Shown here one piece after another: positions 24,689 to 35,251 of a DNA stretch of 64,000 nt. The DNA comes from Paralvinella palmiformis. Lineage: Eukaryota; Annelida; Polychaeta; Terebellida; Alvinellidae. The position numbers and the translations under genes are program-made. Below the pieces are notes generated by a model that was given only the letters and a program-made list of their open reading frames with translations, was not told where the DNA came from and ran no database searches. The stretch spans positions 374,001 to 438,000 of the forward strand of contig JAODUP010000184.1 of the NCBI GenBank assembly GCA_025642065.1. Direction: 5' to 3'. Each line of letters starts with the position of its first letter. Within the stretch, counting starts at the first letter, position 1.

Positions 24689-24773
24689 TACCCAGAGGGC
24701 AGACAAGATTTCAAGAGAACTTTTTTGTGTTTCATCTCACTCCACAACAAGCACAGGATGTTGCCATGTCTAG
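24689..24773 (+). CDS. PIAS: PIAS coding exon 5: PINIT domain
   Basis: The acceptor TGTTGCAG precedes 24689 and the donor GTAAGTG follows 24773. The exon encodes VPRGQTRFQENFFVFHLTPQ and then QAQDVAMS, matching the PINIT strand in which vertebrate PIAS1 reads F-x-x-x-P-C-I-F-A-L-T-P. The phase carries one base in and two bases out. The donor is followed at once by a long TG tract (24779-24804), which is unusual so close to a 5' splice site. Confidence 0.92.
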
Positions 24774-25435
24774 GTAAGTGTGTGTGTGTGTGTGTGTGTG
24801 TGTGGTTATAAATCAGTCATATATGGTGAACAAATCTAAAATTTGTGATTTGTAATAGAAGTAAGATACAAGAAAATGGATCCTAGGTGTTTGAAAGTGT
24901 GTGTGTCTGTATGTCTGTCTGTCTGTATCTGTCTGTTTGTCTCTCTGTCTGTCTGTGAAATAAAATAGGTTTTGGTGCAGATGTTATGTTTCATCTATTA
25001 AAAAAAACACGAATACTCCAATATGTTTTTTAAGGAAAGAAATCAAAGTAATCAAACAAGATCCAGTAAGCCAAGTGTTGCCTGGAATACTACACTTAGG
25101 AGCAATTTAACAAAATTAATTTAAAGTAAATCAAACTGATGAAGTATGAAAGCTATGTTCAGGGATAGAAAAATTGAAGATTAAAAAATTAATAACCCTG
25201 TAGGATGAAGTAGGATGCATAAATATTTAATACAAATGAAAGAAAATTATACTTCAGTAAGGCTCCTCCCAAATCCAAATTACCATCTGGTCACTAGAAT
25301 ATCTGTGATCATACTGGGGTGTAGTTGGCAAATGCTGAACTCGACCCCAGGAGAGAGGGTGGGTATACGAGAGAGAGAGAGAGATAATCCAGTTACAGTT
25401 TGTGAATGCTGACAGTATGCTTGTTTTATTTTCAG
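24774..25435 (+). other. PIAS intron with TG tract at the donor
   Basis: This 662-nt intron starts with a (TG)13 tract. It has a CTGT-rich run near 24905-24957 and a GA run near 25371-25383. No gene was seen. Confidence 0.65.
24779..24804 (+). repeat. (TG)13 tract directly after the exon 5 donor
   Basis: The tract begins within the donor context GTAAGTG. Other TG/CA tracts in the window are at 10542-10565, 16287-16311, 16349-16369, 16887-16916, 28736-28758, 43249-43267 and 47717-47752. Confidence 0.93.
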
Positions 25436-25486
25436 AGATACCCATATTAGTGGTAGAGTAGACTATACAGTACAGATACAGCTGAG
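25436..25486 (+). CDS. PIAS: PIAS coding exon 6: PINIT domain (51 nt)
   Basis: The acceptor TTTTCAG ends at 25435 and the donor GTAAAT begins at 25487. The exon encodes RDTHISGRVDYTVQIQLR, which corresponds to the vertebrate segment ending in VQVVLRIC. It enters and leaves with two bases carried, so the 51-nt exon is symmetric. The strong family match makes this safe despite its size. Confidence 0.9.
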
Positions 25487-25667
25487 GTAAATATCCATTC
25501 TGTAATGAACTGATTTATTACTTTATAACTGCTTATTTACCGAGATATTGAGAGATTACAGAAATGTATGGCTGTAAACATACATAACCAATCCAAAGTT
25601 AAAACCACAGAGTGTGTGTGTGTGCGCAAATAGTAATAATAATAATAATATTTTTGTAATTATTTAG

Positions 25668-25758
25668 GTTTTGTCTTCTTGAGACGAGTTGTGAACAGGA
25701 GGACAGTTTTCCACCAAGTATATGTGTCCGAGTCAATGGAAAAATGGCACCATTACCT
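25668..25758 (+). CDS. PIAS: PIAS coding exon 7: PINIT domain
   Basis: The acceptor TATTTAG precedes 25668 and the donor GTACGT follows 25758. The exon encodes FCLLETSCEQEDSFPPSICV and then RVNGKMAPLP, equivalent to the vertebrate stretch [22 protein letters not shown]. It is a confident PIAS match. It ends in phase 0. Confidence 0.93.
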
Positions 25759-27336
25759 GTACGTAGTACCTTAGTGCATGGAAACCATGTCAATAAGTAA
25801 AAATCTTGTATGCCTGAAGTAAGTCTGAAGTAACACACACACAAGGCATAATGCAACAAACCAAGTCATAGTAGCCACACCCATTGTTCAACAGTGCAAG
25901 CATGCACATACACTGAAACGTCTTTATGCATCATGAAGCTCAGTTTTTATTATCTCCCAATACCTTCTGCCATTGGTGTCTCTTCCATAAAGAAATAATT
26001 AATAAGGCCATTTTCATGGTGGCGGGGGTATGTATCAACACGTTCTCTTCACCATAGTTGTTCCCACCATTGAGGCTTGTTAGACATTCTTTCAAAGGTT
26101 TGCACTGTATGGTAAGCACAGTACAACTTCTTTTAGGAGGCCACTCTTGTGACTGCTTCAGACTGGAGTTTTAACAAGGCTGACCTTCTCAGGCAGATTC
26201 AAGTCCAAGATAGTTGGAGGGCACACTTATCAGTGCTCTGTTGATGAAGATAGTATCCTTAGAAAAGTGGGGCCAGGTTTTACTGTGATGCCGTATGTTT
26301 ACTTGTGGAGAGTGGCATTATGACGGAAGCCTTTCAATTATATTATATTACAGTGTGGCTGATGGCGACTTACGTTTTGTCCTTGTTGTTTGATACTGCT
26401 GGTGGATGGCTCCACGCACTGACTGGTAGCATGGTCAAGGTTGATCAAAGATCTATAGCATCTTGGTTCACACCCCATCAGATCTATGTCAGAAGGGTGT
26501 TCCATCTTGTAGTTGGCTTATTACCATTGAAGCTTGTTAGTGCTATTTAGCCTACCATGTACACACAATTGGTTGTAAAAGCAGCAGCATTAAAACATTC
26601 GGATCCTGCCGTTGTCCTGATTTTTGGATACAGCTGATGTCCTCATTGTAGGATGCTGTTGGCTATGAAGTATAAATACTTGAGGTTTTTTGCTATTGCT
26701 TTGCTGTGTGATAGCTTGGTGGTTACAGTAGTCAGCCATAAACTGTTCATGTCCAGTTAAGAGTCCGGTCAGCTACTGGCTTTCCACTTGCTAAGAGGTT
26801 GGTTCATCCATTGATTGGGATCCAGTGGGTGTTGGTGGTAAATTATTGCTTATGCTGTATATGTAGTAATTATCAGACGGTTAGAGATGGCATCCTAGTG
26901 TACAGTTACAGGACTACGTGTAATGATAAAAAAGTATGCATAAAATTCACAGGTATGACATAATTTGATGTTGCGCTATGAGAATTGTGTGTCAGTGTTT
27001 TGGTTAATAGTTGTTATCAGTGTATCCCATGTGGTTGTTTTATCTGTGTGTCAATTGGTACAGTTTGAGAGATATTCCACATTGGTAGTAATTATGATGC
27101 TAATTATAACAACATTGACGTTAGTACGACATAAATAATGAGAGTAATGATCATTTATGTTGTTGATGATGGTGGTGTTGTATTTTGTGTCCACAATTGT
27201 GCGATAATAATTACCAGCTGTACATATGATGTCACTGTTAAAGAGTGCATGTTGCTGTGTCGGTCATTAATGCTGTGCCATTAGGAGGAGAGACGTCAAA
27301 CTGAAGTTAATTTGCTTTTGATTGCTTCTTCTTCAG
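25759..27336 (+). other. PIAS intron with diverged SINE remnants
   Basis: This 1578-nt intron contains a diverged SINE at about 26400-26590 and possibly another tRNA-like fragment near 26692-26830. The rest is AT-rich and featureless. Confidence 0.55.
26400..26590 (+). mobile_element. Family A-like SINE, strongly diverged
   Basis: It shows GACTGGTAGCATGG, GAAGGGTGTTCCATCTTG and ATTTAGCCTACCATGTACAC in the expected order, with many changes. Confidence 0.6.
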
Positions 27337-27471
27337 AATCCAATTCCCACAAATAAGCCCGGAGTGGAACCTAAGAGACCTAGTCGACCTGTCAACATAA
27401 CAACAATTTGTAGAATATCACCGACTGTTCCAAATCACATCAACATCTCATGGGCTTCGGAGCTGGGCAGG
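27337..27471 (+). CDS. PIAS: PIAS coding exon 8: PINIT signature
   Basis: The acceptor CTTCAG precedes 27337 and the donor GTATGT follows 27471 (phase 0 on both sides, 135 nt). The exon encodes NPIPTNKPGVEPKRPSRPVN and then ITTICRISPTVPNHINISW. NKPGVEPKRP is nearly invariant in PIAS proteins. The PINIT motif that names the domain appears as PVNIT at residues 242-246. The domain helps substrate choice and nuclear retention in known PIAS proteins. Confidence 0.95.
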
Positions 27472-29244
27472 GTATGTCTTTGGTTGTTTACTGTATATAG
27501 GCATGGATAAAAATGCTGGTTATACTTGTTTGGCATACTTCTTAAAGTTTAAATTGTATATATGTTGCCTTCACAAAGCTCTGAATGAAAATTACCATAC
27601 TTTCTGTTTTATGGGAGAAATGGGGAGATTTTCTTGACCAGGGTTTGAATGGATTCAAATCCTCTGTGTTTGTGGGTTCCCCCCCACCCCGTAGGGAGTC
27701 GCCACTCTTGCCATGTATCCCAGATGTTACTAGTACTTAGGTTAAACAAAGCAATCACTGTTGTGTGTTAGCTGTGAATAGAATATGTTAGATTTGACTA
27801 GAACATGCTAAATATATAGAATAACATATGTCTGATCTGTCCTTGAACAATTTCCACTGTTGTGTAAATTTCAAATATCAGATAAACAAAGTACAACAAA
27901 TATCAGATATCAGATACATTAAGTACAACAATTTGTTTAATTCAGGTTGGTTTGTTTATGCCACTAAACAGTCATCAGAATACAAAATGTGTGTGCCAAA
28001 GATCAGTGCTGGTGGTCTTTTGCTGCTCACTCCCACTCTACACCCTATAACAGTATGACCAGACCTACCATTCTGCTTGCAGGCTGAAAAGATCGGTATA
28101 CGCGAAAACATATAAATTAAATCTGCAATATTCATCTGGTTGGCCATAAAATGAATTGTTGGGTGTTGTGTCATATTACCTATCTGAAAAATCACATTAG
28201 GAACTACTTGCAGTGACTCGCTAGTCTATGCACAATGTCCACTTTCATTATAACTTTGTCAGTATATACTCCCAGGGTTTATCTTGTTGAACTCTTCAAA
28301 AAACCAGTCACACTAGAATCATCAAGTCAGGTTTTCCTGAACTGACAACAAAATTTTATGGATATTCACTGGATCCGCTCGTTGTTTTAATACATAAAAA
28401 GTGCTTCCGACAGTGATTAAAAACCAGGGGAATTTATGTATTGACAAGCTGCCATCATTTCAAAATGTATCAAGATAATTGTTCAGTGGGGACATCGTAA
28501 TTAATTTTATGGTATCTATCTTTGGCTAATGTTTGTTTTATATGCAGTAATTGTTTTTCCTTTTTTCTATGGTTGTTTACGTCTATTGAATGGAACGTGG
28601 TGATCTCATGATAGGGCAAATGTCTTGTTACATTTTAGTAAGATGAGACTGGTGAGACACGGCTGGCATGAAAGGCCACTTCTCTTGATTTAGTTCCTTG
28701 ATGAATCATTCCGAGTTCTCAAACCCTGCTAAATAACACACACACACACACACACACAATACACACACAAAAACCACCACCACCATATCATATTACTAAT
28801 GGTTAGTTTTCATGTGGTTTTGCTGAGTTTTTATGTTTACTGTTATTAATCAAAACAAACTTCATAAAATAAGTAATTTGCAAGAAACAAATAAAGTTTT
28901 AAATGCACAACCAATATGATACAGCAGAATACAAATCTGCACTAAAATGTTTTTAATATTACTGTATTGTGCATTCCAATTGCTAAATGATATGTACCAT
29001 ACCCAATTCTAGATAGTGGCTGAAAATATGGAAATACCTCAACCATTGATTATTAAGTATATCACAGCACATTGACAGCATTCTGGGTCTCTCGATGAAA
29101 GATATGTCAGCTGTTGTTGGTTAAACCCGACATTATTGGAAAAAGTTTTTAATATGTAAATCTTGTATATCAAAAGAAGGAAGTAGTTTGCTTAAGGCAG
29201 AAGATGGTAATACTTCAGCAGTGATTCATGCTTGTTTGCACATG

Positions 29245-29370
29245 CCTAAATGGGCAGTCTGCAATAGTGTAGAGTTAGGAGAACTGCGCTGCAAACCGAC
29301 AGATTATGGGTTTGAATCTGATAGGTAGCCATGTTTCTGGGACGTTTTCCTAGGAAATTGCTAGGTCAAA
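29245..29370 (+). mobile_element. Family C-like SINE head, partial
   Basis: The tRNA-like head only, with a B-box-like GGGTTTGAATCTG. The 3' part is not recognisable. Confidence 0.5.
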
Positions 29371-29440
29371 CAAACCTTTCTTTCATCCGCATAACTAAAT
29401 GGAATATCAATATTTGTATCTGAACGTAAATACACAGGAT

Positions 29441-29592
29441 GCTTTGTTAGGGCAATGGTTGTAGCATTGTGCTGCTGCAAACCTACAGGTTGTGGGTTTG
29501 AATTCGGCTCATCCCTGTGTTTGTAGGAGTTGTTTCATTAGGGAGTTGTATCTGGGCCATATGTGACTAGTACCGAAGCTAAATAACTGAAC
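29441..29592 (+). mobile_element. tRNA-derived SINE, family C
   Basis: It has GGCAATGGTTGTAGCATTGT, GTGGGTTTGAATTCGGC and the 3' end TGACTAGTACCGAAGCTAAA. Another similar head is just upstream at 29245-29370 (GTGTAGAGTTAGGAGAACTG, GGGTTTGAATCTG). Confidence 0.68.
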
Positions 29593-29957
29593 GACGAATA
29601 CATACATGTATAGGTTTAGATATTTTGTGCTTGTACCTTCGTATGAATATGGTCACAGGCCAAACTCGACTCCGGATGAAAACCTGATGAAAGCATAAGC
29701 TGATGTGTTAGGAAAAAGGGTTCCCGTGCTTCAGAAGCTCTGCCACATACTTTTAATTCCACGCTGATAATAACAAAGTATGTACGGCATCTGGATGAAC
29801 GAGTGCTTACGAGATATGAATAGTATACTATAAGCCTAATTTTAATCGTAGGGTTCTCCAGCTTTTATTGTCTTAATCTAGTTGATTCATCAGTATTATT
29901 TTAAATGTCTCCAGTTATTGCCATTATTTTCTTTAATTTTGGCATGTTCTAGTTTCA

Positions 29958-29991
<34 letters not shown>

Positions 29992-30277
29992 TGTATTTTT
30001 TATATATTTGTAAAGCACCTTTGAGCATAAATTTTATATTACTAATAATAACCATAATAATAACGAATGTGATTAAGCAGTCTGTTCGACAACACTGCTT
30101 AAATTCCTGTCTTAGGATGTGAATTTCACTTTGTTTGTATGTACATCCTGTAAAATGCGTCTCATTAGCAACACATAATAGAAATGTTTGACAGTTTTTA
30201 AACAGTGGTGTGTTTTTTTACATTATTTACATTTTTTTACATTATTTTCTTATGTGAATGTTGTTATCCCGTTTCAG

Positions 30278-30383
30278 AGTTACTGTGTGGCAGTGTACTT
30301 AGTAAGGAGACTCACATCAGATATACTATTACAGAGATTAAAACAGACAGGCACACGTCATCCTGACCACACAAGAGCACTCA
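30278..30383 (+). CDS. PIAS: PIAS coding exon 9: PINIT domain
   Basis: The acceptor CCGTTTCAG precedes 30278 and the donor GTATGT follows 30383. The exon encodes [20 protein letters not shown] and then [15 protein letters not shown], matching vertebrate [21 protein letters not shown]. It leaves one base in phase 1, completed as Ile by the next exon. Confidence 0.95.
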
Positions 30384-30555
30384 GTATGTATACATTTATA
30401 CGTGTTTTTTATGTATAGAAATTGTAATTGTGTGTGTGTGAAATATTATGCACATTTGTTATTTGTATTAGTTTCATACATACTGAGACACACAATAGCC
30501 TACACTCTGTAATGTTGCTCCTTTCACACATTAATATGACATATTTTTCCCATAG

Positions 30556-30629
30556 TAAAAGAAAAATTATCACAGGATCCAGACAGTGAAATAGTAACAT
30601 CTTCATTAAGAGTGTCACTTCAGTGTCCA
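30556..30629 (+). CDS. PIAS: PIAS coding exon 10: PINIT to SP-RING link
   Basis: The acceptor CCCATAG precedes 30556 and the donor GTAAGT follows 30629. The exon encodes IKEKLSQDPDSEIVTSSLRV and then SLQCP. The family equivalent is VKEKLxxDPDSEIATTxxRVSLxCPL, so the match is very close. It ends in phase 0 directly before the SP-RING exon. Confidence 0.95.
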
Positions 30630-31065
30630 GTAAGTATCTAAGCATTATTTTTCAGCCAATTTAGGATATATATATATACAGTTGGGCTCCGATATACCAT
30701 GATCCGCAACTGACCGATAAAATATTTCAAAATATTTTCACAGTTTCTAATTCACATGTAAAAACAGCATAAGTAAAAAACATAGCCAACGGCCACAACG
30801 TACCCACATGTATATTTATTAGCACAAACTTAATTACACACCACCTTGGTTCAATCAAGCAAACAAACAGCCCAATCACTACTCTCAATTATTGTGACTC
30901 CACCTACTAAATTTATGTTCTATAAAATTGTTCAATAAAATATGATGTTTTCACTTACAAAAGAAGATACACAAAGAAATATATTTTCACAGACGTTTAT
31001 TTGTGCACATGTACCTATAAACATTCATTTATTGGTTCATATAGTTGCTACCTTCATCTCTAAAA

Positions 31066-32153
31066 CAGTGTTGCTTCTAAGACGCTTTTTTGCGAGATTC
31101 CCTCAATATTTTAACGTATGGCGCAAACTAAGTGGGTCGTGATAAATGCCAAATATTTATCATCCGATAGTTTCCTGATCTGAAATAATGTCAAAATCTA
31201 CTGCTGTAGCCATTTCAAATGTCATATTTACAAATTTTTACTGAATATAAGAAACATGCTTGAAGGATGGGAGAGATTTTGGTGGGCTTGGCTGGTAAAC
31301 ATCCATTTTGCATTATGATGGTCACGTGACTCAAATACTCTCCTGATTCACCAGTTATCTTTGTTTACATTAAATAGAAACACATGGTCTTGTTTATATG
31401 ATTGATTTCTCTGTCCCTCTCCTATATATTTGTTTGATCACTGTTTTCTTTGCATTTTATGTTAATATTATGGTATAAATATGGATTTCATATATCATAT
31501 TAACTGTATCCATGCTTTAGTGAAAGAATTATATGCAGTTTTTGGTAACTTAATAATTGTGTTTCTACCTTGAACCTCTGTCTATCCACTGCTAAGTGTG
31601 AGAGGTAGTTCTCTATGAATAGCATTAAAACTTTGTTGAGGAACTCCCTTGGCCAGGAAGATCTACGTGATTTGATGCTTATTGCATGTGATGTCCCGCT
31701 ACCCAAATAATTTTTTCCATGCCTATTGAAAAGTGGCTGGTATCTGGTAATGGTGGTCTTCAATGTGTTGATGAAAATTAAAACATCAAAATGTTCTGTG
31801 TCTGACTTTGACTATGAGTTAGCTGTAAATATGTGGAATGAGAAGAAAGCCTGTAGAATATACAAAAATGGCTCTCATCAATAAGATTTTGAAGCTTTTC
31901 TGTAGACTTGTTTTTTCATGTTACAGATATAAGTGATATACATACATTTAATTATGCTTACCCTGTAAAACTATGTGTGTAAATACTTCAAATAGGATGC
32001 AAATGTCATAATTTTCAGTTCAAATATTCCTGGGGTATGCGTTTGTACCCCTAAATGGTTTTCATGCCAAGTGCCCATGTTATATTAAAATCCCCCACAT
32101 TTTTAAAACCTAAGGGGGAGCTCCTAAGGGGCTAGATCTTAGAAGCAACACTG
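31066..32153 (+). mobile_element. hAT DNA transposon remnant nested in the outer element
   Basis: Terminal inverted repeats CAGTGTTGCTTCTAAG (31066) and CTTAGAAGCAACACTG (ending at 32153) match over 16 bases and have hAT-style ends. The flanks TCTAAAAC and GCTAAAAC agree in 7 of 8 bases when the end C is counted in the flank, near the usual 8-bp hAT duplication. Inside is a hAT transposase C-terminal remnant. At 1.09 kb it is much shorter than an active hAT element. Confidence 0.8.
31570..31710 (+). pseudogene. hAT transposase C-terminal (dimerisation) remnant
   Basis: The frame reads LNLCLSTAKCER, a TAG stop at 31606-31608, then FSMNSIKTLLRNSLGQEDLR and DLMLIACDVPLPK before TAA at 31708-31710. 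The (S/T)-A-x-C-E-R-x-F-S ... IK-x-x-L-R-N-x-L pattern is the hallmark of the hAT family dimerisation region. The catalytic N-terminal part was not found, so this is a dead fragment. Confidence 0.8.
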
Positions 32154-32530
32154 CTAAAACATGCACTATTTCTGGCAGATGAATATCACCAATCCAAAAT
32201 GGCTGCTCAATTTTGCAGAAACATTTTATTTTCCACACAAACACTGAGGTAACATTTATATTTAAGTTAACAAATGATTAAACAATTACTAGGAACATTT
32301 ATGAAATAAACAGCTATATATAATCTTAAAGGATGGTGCAAAATGAGGTGAATACATGGACTCCCTATTATCGCCCACCCTGATAGTGCCCCTCTTGCTT
32401 TGCAGTCCACCTATAACACAGTTGACAGGTTGTTGAGCCCAACGACCGTGTTATAATGGGACCCGACTGTATATGGATCATTCCATATAAAATCAATCAA
32501 TGCTTCCCACCTGACCTCTTCAGATTGTAT

Positions 32531-32561
<31 letters not shown>

Positions 32562-34139
32562 AGGCCTAGCACAATTTTTAACTTTCACTAAAAATATATT
32601 TTGGGTTACACTATTTTGAAGTACCACAGGGTAACTCTAATTATGCTGCTTTCGAAATTGCATTTAATTTTTATCCCTGTTTGAATCCTGATAACTTTTT
32701 AATTAATTGGCACAGAGATTCTATAGAAAATTGCAATTAAAATGAAGTTTATACATTAGCTTCATACAGATCTATCCCAAACTGCAATAAAATAAAGCTA
32801 AAGTAGTCATCTGCTTTAATCCTTTACTGGTCTTACTACATGCATGAAGGGTGAGAAAGTCACATGACTTGTATGACGTATAAGGTGAAAATAAAAAGGG
32901 AGATTAATTTTGTGAGAAAATAACAATTTCTTGAAAGTGATTACTTGTATTGAAATTGGATTGAATTTGCAAAACGGTAGGGGATTAGATTAAGTCGCCC
33001 CACTGTGTAATTATTACAGCATTAAAATCATATTTCTGCTATGATAAAACAGGATTCAGTCCATAGTGATTGTAGTGTATGAAATAAACAGTGAGTGGAA
33101 CATTTGTTGAGCTGATGATTATAGTTTGAAAGCAGCTCCCAGCAATGGAATGTCAGCTTGGGGTAATTCCGTAGAATGTTTTATTTCAAAACCGGAAACA
33201 TTCTGCAGTGACATATTGATTACGGTACTATAAATATAAAACCAGTAAGCACTGATGACTGGGGATGTTTGATATAAGAAGAGTTTGATCTTACAAAAGT
33301 CATACAGTTAGGATAGGGTAAGGTGGACAGGGAAACATAACTGCTCGGTCCTGTAGTAGTACAATGACATCAGCTAATCTGGATTATGGGCTCACAGATA
33401 ATTAAAGTGGAGCTGAGGATTCACATCCAGAGATGGGGAAATGGTGATGGCCTCCATCCATCATGGAGTATGAAATGAGAACAATGATTGTTATGTCACA
33501 TTCAGAGTCATCCATAAGTGATGGCTAGTAGGCTATCGCCAATCACCTACTGTCACCTATCAGTATTCAGTCCACAGTGACAAGGCCACCTATTGTCATG
33601 AATCAGTGTTCAGTCCTAGGTAACAAGGTCATGTACTCTTCTGCATCAGTATTTGGTCCACAGTGACAAGCCGACCTACAGATAGTACATAACTTGACAC
33701 ATAAACACGTACCGATATATAAACAATGATACGTTCACATCCATATAGTGATCTTAAATGACTGTCCGATGGAAGCAAATGAGTATGTGGTGTGTGAATA
33801 ATGTTTTTGCTCTTTGGAAGTTGTTATGCCAGATGTAGCACTAGGAAAGAATGTCAGCATGATTACATACACAGCTGGTAGGGAAATAGGTTAATGGAAG
33901 GATATGGTGTGGAAAGGCAACTGCAGAATGTTTTAATGGCTGTTGAAGGAGTCCTTATGACTTAGTACCCAATAATAATAATAATAGTTATAGTAGCAGC
34001 TAGATTTAGTTGTTTAACTGACATCTCTGCATCAAGTTGATCCGTCTAAAGTAGTTTTCAAATGATTTTTTAAACTTTCTTGCCTTTGATAACCGGAATA
34101 TTGAGTGGTTTTGAAGCAGTGTCTCTCTTTGATTCACAG

Positions 34140-34300
34140 CTCGGCAAGATGAGAATGAAGATTCCAGCCCGTGCAAGCACATGCACACATTTACAATGCT
34201 TCGATGCACCGATGTACCTGCAGATGAACGAGAAAAAGCCAACCTGGATATGCCCCGTTTGTGATAAACCAGCTGAATTCGACAAACTCTTCATTGATGG
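34140..34300 (+). CDS. PIAS: PIAS coding exon 11: SP-RING (SUMO ligase) domain
   Basis: The acceptor GATTCACAG precedes 34140 and the donor GTTAGT follows 34300. The exon encodes [20 protein letters not shown], then [16 protein letters not shown] and [18 protein letters not shown]. This is the Siz/PIAS RING that binds Ubc9 and catalyses SUMO transfer. By homology the zinc ligands are Cys344, His346, Cys367 and Cys370. The conserved Trp365 two residues before the second Cys pair is present, so the domain looks catalytically intact. It is the single strongest diagnostic of the gene. Confidence 0.98.
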
Positions 34301-34855
34301 GTTAGTTCATATTTAATTGTTAGATAATTAGCCACGCGATTCTCTAATATTAAAGTCTCCCAATATTGAAGTATCAGTTTATAAAATGACAGTTTTTATT
34401 GTCATCATTTTATGTTTATGTATTCAAGTATTTTATGTATTATTACATTTTATATGTCAGTATTTAAAACACTAAATTTAGTATATATGCGTTGCTAAAG
34501 TGAGAAGGATCTATTGTCCTTCTGGGGTTAGTCATTTCTATATAGTAATATATTGAGTACTCCAATAGTCAAGTGGTAGCATGTTGGAGCACAGATCACT
34601 ACGACGCGTGTTCGAATCTTGGCATGGGCATATCTGAAGGTTGTTTCATCTTTGGCTTCGCTTCATTACCTTTGGAGGTTGCTCGGCCCATTTAGCCTAC
34701 CTTGTGCACAAAAGTGGCCGTAAAACATCAATCATCATCACATTGAAATATTGTGGATCATCTTAAAAATTTACGGTATTATTTATCAAATGGAAGTAGT
34801 GTTTTACTGATCGGTTTAATGTTGACGGTTGTGTTTATTTTGTTAATATACACAG
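34301..34855 (+). other. PIAS intron with a SINE copy
   Basis: More than a third of this 555-nt intron is a tRNA-derived SINE at about 34557-34740. The rest is AT-rich and featureless. Confidence 0.75.
34557..34740 (+). mobile_element. Family A SINE in the intron after the SP-RING exon
   Basis: It has GTGGTAGCATGTTGG, the B box GTTCGAATCTTGG and the full body to AAACATCAATCATCATCA. It is close to consensus, so it is probably young. Confidence 0.87.
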
Positions 34856-34989
34856 ACTCTTTACGGAAATATTACAAAGTGGCATCGACTTCAAGGAAAT
34901 CAAATGTACAGAAGATGGCATGTGGCACCCACTTCACGAGAAGGAAGACAAAAACGATTCACATTCACCCGTTATACAGTCAATAGAAG
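34856..34989 (+). CDS. PIAS: PIAS coding exon 12: SP-RING C-terminal part
   Basis: The acceptor TACACAG precedes 34856 and the donor GTTAGT follows 34989. The first base completes Gly, and the exon then reads LFTEILQSGIDFKEIKCTED and GMWHPLHEKEDKNDSHSPVIQ. This matches the family segment LxxKILxxxxDxxEIxxxxDGSWxPI that packs on the SP-RING. An open frame from 34753 in another phase overlaps it and is not the coding frame. Confidence 0.93.
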
Positions 34990-35251
34990 GTTAGTGTGTG
35001 TGCATGCGTGCCTGCTTGCTTAATTTAATCTACAGTATATATATATTTCTCCTTGAACTATTCTCCTGAAAAAAAATAGATGTAAAACTACACATCCTTA
35101 TGATGATCTGAAACTTGCTAGACCAAGGTAGGTCTAACGTTGACCATTTTGTGGAAGAGGACACGACCAAGTTATCTCATTCCCAATATTTTACTCATTT
35201 TTCTGTAGCCATTCGAATTTGTTTTAATGATGACACTCGATCCGTTTTCAG

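Larger units (their letters stand above)
27472..30277 (+). other. PIAS intron with tRNA-like SINEs and LINE-like tail
   Basis: The 2806-nt intron holds a CA tract (28736-28758), two tRNA-like SINE heads (about 29245-29370 and 29441-29592), a TA tract inside a CACCA/TGGTG inverted pair (29956-29994), and a short LINE-like 3' tail near 30005-30063 (GTAAAGCACCTTTGAGC then AAT-rich repeats). Confidence 0.6.
30679..32469. mobile_element. Outer TIR DNA element with TA flanks (pogo/Tigger-like ends)
   Basis: The left end CAGTTGGGCTCCGATATACC and the reverse complement of the right end, CAGTCGGGTCCCATTATAAC, match imperfectly over about 20 bases. Both are next to TA (30677-30678 and 32470-32471), as for Tc1/mariner/pogo elements, and the style resembles Tigger termini. 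Without the nested insert the element is about 700 bp and shows no transposase, so it is non-autonomous. The TA-rich flank on the left weakens the target-site argument. Confidence 0.65.
30630..34139 (+). other. PIAS intron hosting nested DNA transposons
   Basis: In this 3.5 kb intron a TIR element (30679-32469) is interrupted by a hAT element (about 31066-32153). The remainder has a TA tract (32534-32560) and a degenerate tandem array of about 60 bp near 33540-33690 (CAGT-ATTCAGTCC-ACAGTGACAAG motif, about three copies). Confidence 0.7.

Noticed and set aside
34753..34986. 77-codon frame MDHLKNLRYYL... over PIAS exon 12
   Set aside because: It is in a different phase from the family-matching frame and crosses the acceptor at 34855.
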